Assembly: GCA_945637645.1 (NCBI GenBank) | Contig: CALZDK010000002.1 | Coordinates: 1-33,918 of the forward strand | DNA from: an uncultured Prevotella sp. | GTDB taxonomy: Bacteria; Bacteroidota; Bacteroidia; Bacteroidales; Bacteroidaceae | Direction: 5' to 3' | DNA: 33,918 bases | Shown here: positions 24,873 to 32,959 of the stretch, piece by piece | Layout: each line of letters starts with the position of its first letter | How positions within the stretch are numbered: position 1 is the first letter of the stretch | The notes under the pieces: generated by a model | The model's input: the letters and a program-made list of their open reading frames with translations, nothing else | Database searches by the model: none | Told to the model about the DNA's origin: nothing | Position numbers and translations under genes: made by a program

Positions 24873-25996
24873 AAATTCTCTTCCTCGTATATCACGGTTT
24901 CTCCGACGAGAGCGGCATAAGCAAGAAAATTCACTATCAAGTGAAGGGGTTGCGGCAGAATGGGCATGAGGTTCATCTCTGCTACTACGACTTTGACCCT
25001 CGCGGACATCGTTGCAGATATGTCGGCAACAAGGTGATTGCCGACTATGGCACAGGAGCGTTGGCGGCAATTCGGTCGAGAACGCAACTGGATTGTATAT
25101 ACAATTATTGTGCGGTAAATGCCATAGAGATGGTCTATGCACGAAGCTTTATGAATGCAAGCCCAATTCTCGTCAGGCTATTCCACAAACTAAACAAGCG
25201 AGGAATAAAGTGTATTACGGAAATACCAACCTATCCTTACGACTCTGAATTTAAGGGCTATCCTCTGAAATATAAAATTCCACTCTATATCGACAAGTTA
25301 TTCAGAAAGGCTCTCGCGAAAAAGATGGAGGCAATAGTGACATTCTCAAACGAGGAAACCATCTTCGGCAAACGCACCATCTGCATAAGCAACGGCATAG
25401 ACCTCGACAGCATACCTATTCATAATCCAAAGAAGCAGAACGACATACACTTAATTGCTGTAGCAGAAATTCACTATTGGCACGGATTCGACAGACTTGT
25501 CGCCGGGATGGGAGAATACTACAAGCTGAATCCCGACGCCCGTAAAGTCTTTTTCCATGTAGTCGGTTGGGAAGACGACCGTGGGACAACGAGCAACGGC
25601 TATCTCACCGTGGAACAGACAGCAAAGAAATACAACATCGGGCAATACGTCGTCAACCACGGAAAACTTTTTGGCGACAAGCTCGACGAGGTTTTCAACC
25701 AATGCGTCTTTGCCATAGGAAGTCTCGGTCGCCACAGAAGTGGCATCACCAACATCAAAACACTCAAAAACCGAGAATACGCCGCACGAGGCATCCCTTT
25801 CATCTATTCCGAAACAGACAACGACTTTGAGGACAAGCCATACATCATAAAAGCTCCTGCCGACGAGTCGCCTGTAAACATAAGACAAATAATCGACTTT
25901 ATCGACACCCACGACGTCAACCCCACTGAAATAAGAAACACCGTGGAACATCTGTCATGGCGATTCCAAATGGAAAAAGTCGTAAGAGAAATATAA
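24869..25996 (+). CDS. Glycosyltransferase, GT4-like (GT-B fold)
   Basis: 375 residues, opening MKILFLVYHGFSDESGISKK, a GT-B first strand and glycine loop. Typical points follow: ITEIPTYPYD, CISNGIDLDSIP in the linker, AVAEIHYWHGFDRLV at the start of the C-terminal domain, then GSLGRHRSG and NREYAARGIPFIYS where GT4 enzymes hold the donor nucleotide. There is no membrane segment. It overlaps the preceding GT2 gene by 4 bp and is followed 6 bp later by another GT2 gene, so the three are one translational unit. Confidence 0.88.
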   Translation: MKILFLVYHGFSDESGISKKIHYQVKGLRQNGHEVHLCYYDFDPRGHRCRYVGNKVIADYGTGALAAIRSRTQLDCIYNYCAVNAIEMVYARSFMNASPILVRLFHKLNKRGIKCITEIPTYPYDSEFKGYPLKYKIPLYIDKLFRKALAKKMEAIVTFSNEETIFGKRTICISNGIDLDSIPIHNPKKQNDIHLIAVAEIHYWHGFDRLVAGMGEYYKLNPDARKVFFHVVGWEDDRGTTSNGYLTVEQTAKKYNIGQYVVNHGKLFGDKLDEVFNQCVFAIGSLGRHRSGITNIKTLKNREYAARGIPFIYSETDNDFEDKPYIIKAPADESPVNIRQIIDFIDTHDVNPTEIRNTVEHLSWRFQMEKVVREI

Positions 25997-26002
25997 GAAA
26001 CA

Positions 26003-26974
26003 ATGGAACAAGAAACAACGCTATCTATAATAATTCCGCTGTATAACTGCGAAAAGTACATAAAGCATTGCCTCGACAGCATTCTTGCACAAGGTCTCAA
26101 CAAGTCTGACTTTGAAATAATAATTGTAGATGACGGAAGCGTTGACAACAGCTACGGCATTGCCTCTGCTTACGCTACTGGCCACGACAACATTATCGTA
26201 GTCAGGCAAGAAAATCAAGGAGTGGCTTGCACACGAAACAACGCTCTTCAAATGGCAAAGGGCAACTATGTCACCTTTGTGGATGCCGACGATATGCTCG
26301 TCGGGGGAAGCCTCGCCAAGCTTTTGCGGATTGCAATGGAGAACAAGGCTGAAATGGTGAAAGCAGCACATATTGAAGTGCCACAAGAGGCTTTGTTCGA
26401 AGGCTATAGCTGTAACGGAAGTTCCACCGAACTGATGTCGGGCGACGACGCAATAGTGAAAGTGACTAAACTGAAAGAGGGATATTGCTGGGGCTACCTC
26501 ATCTCACGCCGACTCATTGCCGACCACAATCTCTGCTTTCCGCCAAAGGTGTCGTTTATGGAAGACTGGGCATTCATCACACAAGCCATGCTAAAGTGCA
26601 ATACCTTTATAAACTCCGATGTCCTATTCTACCTCTACCGCCGCAACACCACCTCTTGTGTGGCAAATATGTCAACAGAGAAACTTCTTCTCGGCTGTCG
26701 TTCTATAGACATCGTCTCCAAGGCTTCAACAAACACAACTGGGGCTGTAAGGCAGAAGCTGACAGATAACGTGTGCGCGAACGTTAATATAGTCCTTTGG
26801 TTCACAATCCACTACCGACGCATATTCCATGATAGGAAAACCATTACCAAGGTCTTGGTCTCACTGTTGAAACAAGTTGACTCGCAATTCATCTCGAGGA
26901 GTCTCAAACCCTTCATCCTGTTCCCCAACTTGTATATCGTCATTCGCCATTTGCTGGCAAAGAGGAAATACTAA
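26003..26974 (+). CDS. Family 2 glycosyltransferase
   Basis: 323 residues, GT2: LSIIIPLYNCEKYIKHCL, then IIVDDGSVDNS (40-50), QGVACTRNNAL and VDADD (93-97) as the metal site. MEDWAFITQAM in the C-terminal half fits the acceptor-side motif. It is the last gene of the second glycan block; no polymerase or ligase follows. No terminator is visible before the clpB promoter region. Confidence 0.9.
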   Translation: MEQETTLSIIIPLYNCEKYIKHCLDSILAQGLNKSDFEIIIVDDGSVDNSYGIASAYATGHDNIIVVRQENQGVACTRNNALQMAKGNYVTFVDADDMLVGGSLAKLLRIAMENKAEMVKAAHIEVPQEALFEGYSCNGSSTELMSGDDAIVKVTKLKEGYCWGYLISRRLIADHNLCFPPKVSFMEDWAFITQAMLKCNTFINSDVLFYLYRRNTTSCVANMSTEKLLLGCRSIDIVSKASTNTTGAVRQKLTDNVCANVNIVLWFTIHYRRIFHDRKTITKVLVSLLKQVDSQFISRSLKPFILFPNLYIVIRHLLAKRKY

Positions 26975-26978
26975 AGAA

Positions 26979-27010
26979 TTTGGATAATATAGATTTCTTT
27001 CTTACCTTTG
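26979..27010 (+). promoter_or_regulatory. Distal clpB promoter, primary-sigma type
   Basis: TTTG (26979-26982), 20-bp spacer, TACCTTTG (27003-27010), the standard Bacteroidetes pattern. A transcript from here would carry a leader of about 215 bases before the clpB ATG, including a 7-bp hairpin (27043-27049 with 27057-27063) and the sigma-54 site. Confidence 0.7.
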
Positions 27011-27116
27011 CGGCGTGAAAAGTTTACAAAACGCACATAGTCGTCTCGAAGGCATCTCGAGACCATCCCGAAGGAAGACGAAAGACAAAAACTTCACAAA
27101 ATAACTTTGGCGAAAC

Positions 27117-27150
27117 ATGCCATTTTGACGGAATATGATGCCATTTTGAC
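27117..27150 (+). promoter_or_regulatory. Tandem 13-bp operator repeats before clpB
   Basis: ATGCCATTTTGAC occurs twice without mismatch, at 27117-27129 and 27138-27150. Start-to-start distance is 21 bp, two helical turns, so both copies face the same side of the DNA. Each contains an imperfect dyad TGCCA, 3 bases, TGAC(A). They stand 15 bp or more upstream of a sigma-54-type promoter and are likely binding sites for its activator; that link is inferred. Confidence 0.65.
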
Positions 27151-27164
27151 ATAAGTGCAGTGAT

Positions 27165-27179
27165 TGGCACGGCTATTGC
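27165..27179 (+). promoter_or_regulatory. Sigma-54 (-24/-12) promoter of clpB
   Basis: TGGCACG (27165-27171), four bases, TTGC (27176-27179), an exact match to the RpoN core consensus TGGCACG-N4-TTGC; only the following base is G rather than A/T. GG and GC have the required spacing. Transcription would start near 27191, about 43 bases before the clpB ATG. Confidence 0.75.
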
Positions 27180-27233
27180 GGGAGAGCGGATAGAGAAAAA
27201 ACACTAATAAACAAAAAAGAAAGGAGTCAAGAC

Positions 27234-29828
27234 ATGACATTCGACAAATTCACAATCAAGGCTCAGGAGACCGTCCAGGAGGCGGTGAACCTGGCACAGA
27301 GTTCAGGACAACAGTCCATAGAGCCTGTCCATTTGCTGAAAGCAATAATGACCAAGGCAAAGGATGTGACGGGCTTCATATTCCAAAAGTTGGGAGTGAA
27401 CGCCAAACAGGTGGATATGCTCGTGACGCAGGAGATAAGTCACCTGCCTCGCGTGCAGGGCGGACAACCCTATCTCTCTAACGACACCAACAACATTCTC
27501 CAAAAAGCCACAGACATATCACAGAAGATGGGCGACCAGTTTGTGAGCGTAGAGCCGATGCTGCTCGCTATTGTTGGAGCCAACACCACCGCAAGCCGAA
27601 TACTAAAGGACGCAGGATGCACGGAGAAGGAGATGCGCAAAGCGATAGACGAACTGCGCCAAGGACAGAAGGTGCAGTCGCAGTCGGCTGACGACAACTA
27701 CCAGAGCCTTTCGAAATATGCCAAGAACCTCGTGGAGGAAGCACGCCAGGGAAAACTCGACCCAGTGATAGGTCGTGACGACGAGATAAGGCGTGTGCTG
27801 CAAATTCTCTCGCGAAGAACAAAGAACAACCCTGTTCTCATAGGCGAGCCGGGTACGGGAAAGACAGCCATTGTGGAAGGCTTGGCAGAGAGAATTGTGA
27901 GGGGCGACGTGCCTGAAAACCTTAAGGACAAGCAACTCTTCTCACTTGACATGGGAGCTCTGGTTGCAGGAGCGAAATACAAGGGTGAGTTTGAGGAACG
28001 TCTGAAATCGGTAATCAACGAGGTGACAAAGAGCGACGGACGCATCATCCTCTTCATCGACGAGATACACACACTTGTTGGTGCCGGAGGCGGCGAGGGA
28101 GCCATGGACGCAGCAAACATTCTGAAGCCAGCACTTGCCCGTGGTGAGTTGCGAAGCATCGGTGCAACGACACTGAACGAATACCAAAAGTATTTCGAGA
28201 AGGACAAGGCTCTCGAAAGAAGATTCCAGACTGTGATGGTGGACGAGCCAGACGAGCTGAGCGCAATTTCCATACTTAGAGGCTTGAAGGAACGCTACGA
28301 GAACCACCACAAGGTGCGTATTCAGGACGATGCCTGCATAGCCGCTGTCCAACTGTCGGAACGCTACATCAGCGACCGTTTCCTCCCCGACAAGGCTATC
28401 GACCTCATGGACGAGGCTGCCGCCAAACTGCGGATGGAGCACGACTCTGTACCAGAGGAGCTCGACGAGACAACACGCCGACTCAAGCAACTGGAAATAG
28501 AGCGTGAGGCGATAAAGCGCGAAAACGACACGCAGAAGTTGGAACAGCTTGACAAGGACATTGCCGAACTGCGCGACAAGGAGAAACAATATCGGGCAAA
28601 ATGGGAAGGCGAGAGAGCTCTCGTAAACCGTATTCAGGACGATAAGCAGCAGATGGAGAATCTTAAGTTGGAGGCGGAACGTGCCGAACGCGAGGGCAAC
28701 TACGAGCGTGTGGCAGAGATACGATACAGCCGACTGAAGATGCTTGAGGACGACATCAAGAAGATTCAGGAGCAACTGCGTTCCACTCAAGACGGCGAGG
28801 CAATGGTACGCGAGGAGGTGACAGCCGACGACATAGCCGAGGTTGTGAGCCGCTGGACAGGAATCCCAGTAACACGAATGATGCAGAGCGAGCGCGAAAA
28901 GCTGCTACATCTTGAGGAGGAGCTGCACAAGCGCGTAATTGGCCAGGAGGAGGCAATATCAGCCGTGAGCGATGCCGTCAGACGTAGCCGGGCAGGTCTT
29001 CAAGACCCAAAGCGTCCTATCGCCTCGTTCATATTCCTTGGCACCACAGGTGTGGGAAAGACAGAGTTAGCGAAAGCGTTGGCAGAATATCTGTTCAACG
29101 ACGAGACGATGATGACACGTATCGACATGAGCGAATATCAGGAGAAGTTCAGCGTGACAAGGCTCATCGGTGCGCCTCCTGGATACGTAGGTTACGACGA
29201 GGGCGGGCAACTCACCGAGGCAGTAAGACGCAAACCATACTCTGTAGTGCTCTTCGACGAGATAGAGAAAGCTCACCCCGATGTGTTCAACATACTGCTA
29301 CAGGTGCTCGACGACGGTCGTCTGACCGACAACAAGGGTCGTACGGTAAACTTCAAGAACACCATTATCATAATGACGTCAAACCTTGGCAGTCAGATGA
29401 TTAATGAAGAATTAAGGAAGAAGAATGAAGACTCTTCTTTCGACCCAGAGTTCATCAATTCGCTCAAGAACAAGATTCTCGATATGCTGAAGCAGACGAT
29501 ACGTCCGGAATTCCTCAACAGAATAGACGAGACGATAATGTTCCTGCCTCTGAGGAAGGACGAGATAGCCAACGTGGTGCGCCTGCAGATAAACGCCGTA
29601 CGACGCATGCTCGAGCCACAGGGCTTCCAGCTCAACGTCACGGACGCAGCCATAGACGCACTTGCCACCGAGGGCTACGACCCGGAGTTTGGCGCACGAC
29701 CTGTGAAACGTGCCATCCAGCGCTGCATCCTCAACGACCTCTCCCGTAAGTTGCTCTCCGAGGAAGTGTCGCGTGAGAAACCGATAACGATAGATGCCGC
29801 AGAAGGACGTTTAGTTTTCAGAAACTAA
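27234..29828 (+). CDS. clpB: ClpB disaggregase (AAA+ chaperone)
   Basis: 864 residues, full-length ClpB. It is a hexameric ATP-driven disaggregase working with DnaK. Parts in order: N-terminal Clp_N repeat domain (1-145); first AAA+ domain with Walker A GEPGTGKT (204-211) and Walker B LFIDEIH; the ClpB middle coiled coil (about 400-520); second AAA+ domain with Walker A GTTGVGKT (603-610) and Walker B VLFDEIEKAHPD; and the C-terminal domain (GARPVKRAIQR). There is no ClpP-docking IGF loop. A strong Shine-Dalgarno (AAAGGAG, 7 bases before ATG), rare in this window, suggests high expression. It is preceded by a primary-sigma and a sigma-54-type promoter. Residues 722-736 are AT-rich and repeat-like. 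Confidence 0.98.
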   Translation: MTFDKFTIKAQETVQEAVNLAQSSGQQSIEPVHLLKAIMTKAKDVTGFIFQKLGVNAKQVDMLVTQEISHLPRVQGGQPYLSNDTNNILQKATDISQKMGDQFVSVEPMLLAIVGANTTASRILKDAGCTEKEMRKAIDELRQGQKVQSQSADDNYQSLSKYAKNLVEEARQGKLDPVIGRDDEIRRVLQILSRRTKNNPVLIGEPGTGKTAIVEGLAERIVRGDVPENLKDKQLFSLDMGALVAGAKYKGEFEERLKSVINEVTKSDGRIILFIDEIHTLVGAGGGEGAMDAANILKPALARGELRSIGATTLNEYQKYFEKDKALERRFQTVMVDEPDELSAISILRGLKERYENHHKVRIQDDACIAAVQLSERYISDRFLPDKAIDLMDEAAAKLRMEHDSVPEELDETTRRLKQLEIEREAIKRENDTQKLEQLDKDIAELRDKEKQYRAKWEGERALVNRIQDDKQQMENLKLEAERAEREGNYERVAEIRYSRLKMLEDDIKKIQEQLRSTQDGEAMVREEVTADDIAEVVSRWTGIPVTRMMQSEREKLLHLEEELHKRVIGQEEAISAVSDAVRRSRAGLQDPKRPIASFIFLGTTGVGKTELAKALAEYLFNDETMMTRIDMSEYQEKFSVTRLIGAPPGYVGYDEGGQLTEAVRRKPYSVVLFDEIEKAHPDVFNILLQVLDDGRLTDNKGRTVNFKNTIIIMTSNLGSQMINEELRKKNEDSSFDPEFINSLKNKILDMLKQTIRPEFLNRIDETIMFLPLRKDEIANVVRLQINAVRRMLEPQGFQLNVTDAAIDALATEGYDPEFGARPVKRAIQRCILNDLSRKLLSEEVSREKPITIDAAEGRLVFRN

Positions 29829-29847
29829 TATGAATATTAGAGTGTAG

Positions 29848-29880
29848 GAGGCAGGCCCTTTGTGGTCTGCCTCTTTTTTT
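29848..29880 (+). terminator. Intrinsic terminator of clpB
   Basis: A 10-bp stem (29848-29857 with 29864-29873, one G-U pair) and a 6-base loop are followed by seven T residues, 19 bp after the clpB stop. Confidence 0.92.
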
Positions 29881-29900
29881 ATAAAAAGTTGGCGATTTAT

Positions 29901-29931
29901 TTTGTAGTTTCTGCAACTTTGCGTATATTTG
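29901..29931 (+). promoter_or_regulatory. Promoter of the acyl-CoA synthetase gene
   Basis: TTTG (29901-29904), 19-bp spacer, TATATTTG (29924-29931). Only 17 bases separate the -7 box from the ATG at 29949, so the leader should be very short. Confidence 0.8.
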
Positions 29932-29948
29932 CAGCCAAAATAAAAGCT

Positions 29949-32051
29949 ATGATAAACAAGCAACTCTTACAACCGGAATCTATTGTAATTATAGGTGGCT
30001 CCAACAACTACCACAAGCCTGGAGGAGCCATAGTGAGAAACATCCTTAACGGAGGCTACAATGGAACACTGCGTATAGTCAACCCAAAGGAGGACGAGAT
30101 ACAGGGCATAAAGGTGTTTCACGACATCAGCGAGCTGCCGCCAACGGAACTCGCTGTGCTTGTAATTCCTGCACCAATGTGTCCCAACACCGTAAAAGTG
30201 CTGGCGGAGACAAAAGAGGTGAAGGCATTCATCATCATCTCGGCAGGCTTCGGCGAGGAAACAGAGGATGGAGCGAAGCTTGAGGAAGAGATACTGGAAA
30301 CCTGCCGCAAGCACGACTGCGCTCTTATAGGCCCTAACTGCATCGGTCTGCTCAACAACCATCACCACAGCGTGTTCACCAAGCCCATTCCGCAGCTCAA
30401 CCCGCGTGGTGTTGACTTCATCAGCGGCTCAGGTGCCACGGCAGTGTTCATTCTTGAGTCGGCGGTGATGAAAGGTCTGCAGTTCAACTCCGTATGGTCG
30501 ATAGGCAACGGGAAACAGATAGGCATAGAGGACGTGCTGCAATATATGGACGAGAACTTCAACCCCGAAACCGACCCTACCATAAAGCTTCTATATATAG
30601 AGAACATCTCCAACCCCGACAAGCTCCTCTTCCATGCCAGCTCGCTCATACGCAAGGGCTGCCGCATAGCCGCCATAAAGAGCGGGTCGAGCGAGAGCGG
30701 AAGCCGTGCCGCATCGTCTCACACAGGAGCCATTGCCACCAGCGACTCCGCCGTGGAAGCCTTGTTCCGTAAGGCGGGAATAGTGCGTTGCTTCTCGCGC
30801 GAGGAACTGACCACCGTGGGCTGCATATTCACCTGTCTGCCACCTATCACCTCTCAGAGCTCACCACTCACCACTGAGCCTACCCTCTCACGTTTCGCCA
30901 TCGTTACCCATGCTGGAGGCCCAGGAGTGATGCTCACCGACGCACTGTCGAAGGGAGGTCTGCAAGTGCCGCAGTTCACTGGCGAGGCAGCCGAGGAGCT
31001 GAAGTCGAAACTCTATCCCGGAGCGTCGGTGGCAAATCCGATAGACATTCTCGCCACAGGCACTCCCGAACATCTTGCAACAGCGATAGACTATTGCGAA
31101 AACCGCTTCGACGAGGTGGACGCCATAATGGTTATATTTGGAACTCCTGGATTGGTGAAGCTCTTCGAGACCTACGATGTGCTTCACAAGAAGATACTGG
31201 AATGTAAGAAACCTATATTCCCCATCCTTCCCTGTCTCCACACGGCAGGACCCGAAGTGGCAGAGTTTCTGAAGAAGGGGCATGTGAACTTCAGCGACGA
31301 GGTTACCCTTGCCGTTTCGCTCTCCCGCATAATTTCCACTCCCAATCCCGCACGACCAGAGATAGAGCTATTCGGAGTGGATGTGCCACGCATTCGCGAC
31401 ATCATCTCCAGTGTCGAGAATGATGGTTTCGTTGAGCCAAACATAGTGCGACAGCTCTTCGAGAGTGCAGGCATTCCCATGGTACCTGAGAAGGTGAGCA
31501 ACGATAAGCAACAACTCGTGGAGTTTGCCGAAAAGACAGGCTATCCCGTTGTGGCAAAGGTGGTTGGACCGTTACACAAGAGCGACGTTGGAGGCGTGGC
31601 TCTCAACATCCGCAGTGCGGAGCATCTTGCACTGGAGTTCGACCGCATGATGAAGATTGAAGGCGCACACTCAGTAATGGTACAGAAGATGCTTCGTGGC
31701 AAGGAGCTGTTCATTGGCGCAAAATACGAGACACGCTTCGGTCATGTAGTGCTTTGCGGCATGGGCGGCATATTTGTAGAAGTGCTGAAGGACGTGTCGA
31801 GCGGTCTTGCTCCGCTTAGTTACGAGGAAGCCTCATCTATGATTCACTCCCTGCGCGCCTACAAGATCATCCGTGGCACACGCGGTCAGCAAGGCATCAA
31901 CGAGAAGAAATACACTGAAATAATTGTACGTCTCTCCACCCTACTCCGCTTCGCCACCGAGATAAAGGAGCTGGACATCAATCCATTGCTCGCCGATGGC
32001 GACGACATAGTGGCAGTGGATGCGAGAATAAGAATTGAGAAAAACAAATAG
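29949..32051 (+). CDS. ADP-forming acyl-CoA synthetase (acetate-CoA ligase, fused alpha/beta)
   Basis: 701 residues from the ATG at 29949; a longer reading from GTG 29862 would run through the clpB terminator. It contains a CoA-binding domain (ESIVIIGGSNNYHKPGGAI), the succinyl-CoA-ligase-like alpha part with the phosphohistidine His258 in SSHTGAIATSD, and a C-terminal ATP-grasp domain (GYPVVAKVVGPLHKSDVGGV, then LDINPLLADGDDIV). The enzyme interconverts acyl-CoA, ADP and phosphate with acid, CoA and ATP, and so can make ATP from acetyl-CoA or other acyl-CoA. Substrate range cannot be read from sequence. Residues 296-315 look like an in-frame simple-repeat insertion. The next gene starts 2 bp after its stop. 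Confidence 0.92.
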   Translation: MINKQLLQPESIVIIGGSNNYHKPGGAIVRNILNGGYNGTLRIVNPKEDEIQGIKVFHDISELPPTELAVLVIPAPMCPNTVKVLAETKEVKAFIIISAGFGEETEDGAKLEEEILETCRKHDCALIGPNCIGLLNNHHHSVFTKPIPQLNPRGVDFISGSGATAVFILESAVMKGLQFNSVWSIGNGKQIGIEDVLQYMDENFNPETDPTIKLLYIENISNPDKLLFHASSLIRKGCRIAAIKSGSSESGSRAASSHTGAIATSDSAVEALFRKAGIVRCFSREELTTVGCIFTCLPPITSQSSPLTTEPTLSRFAIVTHAGGPGVMLTDALSKGGLQVPQFTGEAAEELKSKLYPGASVANPIDILATGTPEHLATAIDYCENRFDEVDAIMVIFGTPGLVKLFETYDVLHKKILECKKPIFPILPCLHTAGPEVAEFLKKGHVNFSDEVTLAVSLSRIISTPNPARPEIELFGVDVPRIRDIISSVENDGFVEPNIVRQLFESAGIPMVPEKVSNDKQQLVEFAEKTGYPVVAKVVGPLHKSDVGGVALNIRSAEHLALEFDRMMKIEGAHSVMVQKMLRGKELFIGAKYETRFGHVVLCGMGGIFVEVLKDVSSGLAPLSYEEASSMIHSLRAYKIIRGTRGQQGINEKKYTEIIVRLSTLLRFATEIKELDINPLLADGDDIVAVDARIRIEKNK

Positions 32052-32053
32052 CA

Positions 32054-32959
32054 ATGGAATACAATTACACTGACGAAGAAAAGGCGCAACGCAAGAAAAT
32101 GAAGCGCAAGCAAATGGTGAAGGACTATTTCTTCATCACTGTCGGCATTTTCCTCTATGCCACAGGTTTCAATGCTTTCATATTGCCAGAGAAAGTCGTT
32201 ATGGGTGGCATGACCGGTGCCTGCTCATTGCTCTACTATGCTTTCGGCCTTCCACCTGGCGTGATGCTTTGGTTTATGAACGTGGCACTGCTCGTTCTTG
32301 CCTACAAAGCACTGTCGAAACAGTTTGTACTGCGCACGATAGTAGGCGTTACCATAATGTCCATCTTCATCGATGCCCTCCGCCCAATCTTCATGAACAA
32401 TCCCATCATCACGGCTGGCGAAGACAAGTTCATGCATGTGCTTATTGGAGGTATGTTGGGCGGAGCCGGACTTGGTATTGTCTTCTCCCACAACGGTTCA
32501 ACAGGAGGCACCGACATACTTGTAGCCCTGCTTGGCAAATACACCCGAATGAGTTTCGGACGTGCCATGCAGATGATAGACATGTGTATCATCGCCTCTT
32601 CCTATTTCCTCTTCCACAGCACCGAGACGATCGTCTATGGTCTGTGCTTCACCTTCGTGGCAGCCTACGTCTGCGACTATATCATCAACGGTACTCGTCA
32701 GACAGTGCAGTTCCTCATTATCTCGAAGAAATATGACGAGATAGCCAACATCGTCAACGAGCGCATGCACCGTGGAGTGACTGTATTGTCAGGAACAGGT
32801 TGGTTTAAGAAAAGCGACGTGAAGATACTCATCATCTTGACAAGAAAATACGAGTCGCAGGAAGTGTTCAACACCATAAAGCGCATCGACCCCAACGCTA
32901 TGGTCTCGCAGTCGTTCTGCCAAGGTGTGTTTGGCGAAGGTTTCGACAAAATAAAGTAA
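32054..32959 (+). CDS. YitT family membrane protein (DUF161/DUF2179)
   Basis: 301 residues. A charged N terminus precedes about five or six membrane helices (residues 25-215, with GFNAFILPEKVVMGGMTG and FSHNGSTGGTDILVALLGK, the family's repeated motifs). A soluble C-terminal DUF2179 domain follows at about 220-298 (GVTVLSGTGWFKKSDVKIL). Members have been proposed to be transporters; no substrate is established. It starts 2 bp after the acyl-CoA synthetase stop, so they are co-translated. Its last 62 bp lie antisense over the end of the TenI-like gene. Confidence 0.9.
   Translation: MEYNYTDEEKAQRKKMKRKQMVKDYFFITVGIFLYATGFNAFILPEKVVMGGMTGACSLLYYAFGLPPGVMLWFMNVALLVLAYKALSKQFVLRTIVGVTIMSIFIDALRPIFMNNPIITAGEDKFMHVLIGGMLGGAGLGIVFSHNGSTGGTDILVALLGKYTRMSFGRAMQMIDMCIIASSYFLFHSTETIVYGLCFTFVAAYVCDYIINGTRQTVQFLIISKKYDEIANIVNERMHRGVTVLSGTGWFKKSDVKILIILTRKYESQEVFNTIKRIDPNAMVSQSFCQGVFGEGFDKIK

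Noticed and set aside
26975..27233. CIRCE or other classical heat-shock element before clpB
   Set aside because: No TTAGCACTC-N9-GAGTGCTAA or CtsR-type heptamer repeat is present; the tandem 13-mers are a different sequence.
27942..28790. Minus-strand reading frame of 282 codons inside clpB
   Set aside because: It is a mirror of the clpB coding frame; composition is Leu/Val/Ser-rich as expected from a shadow frame, with no start signal.
29862..29948. Earlier GTG start for the acyl-CoA synthetase
   Set aside because: It begins inside the clpB terminator and runs through a full promoter; MINKQLLQPESI at 29949 is the usual family start.
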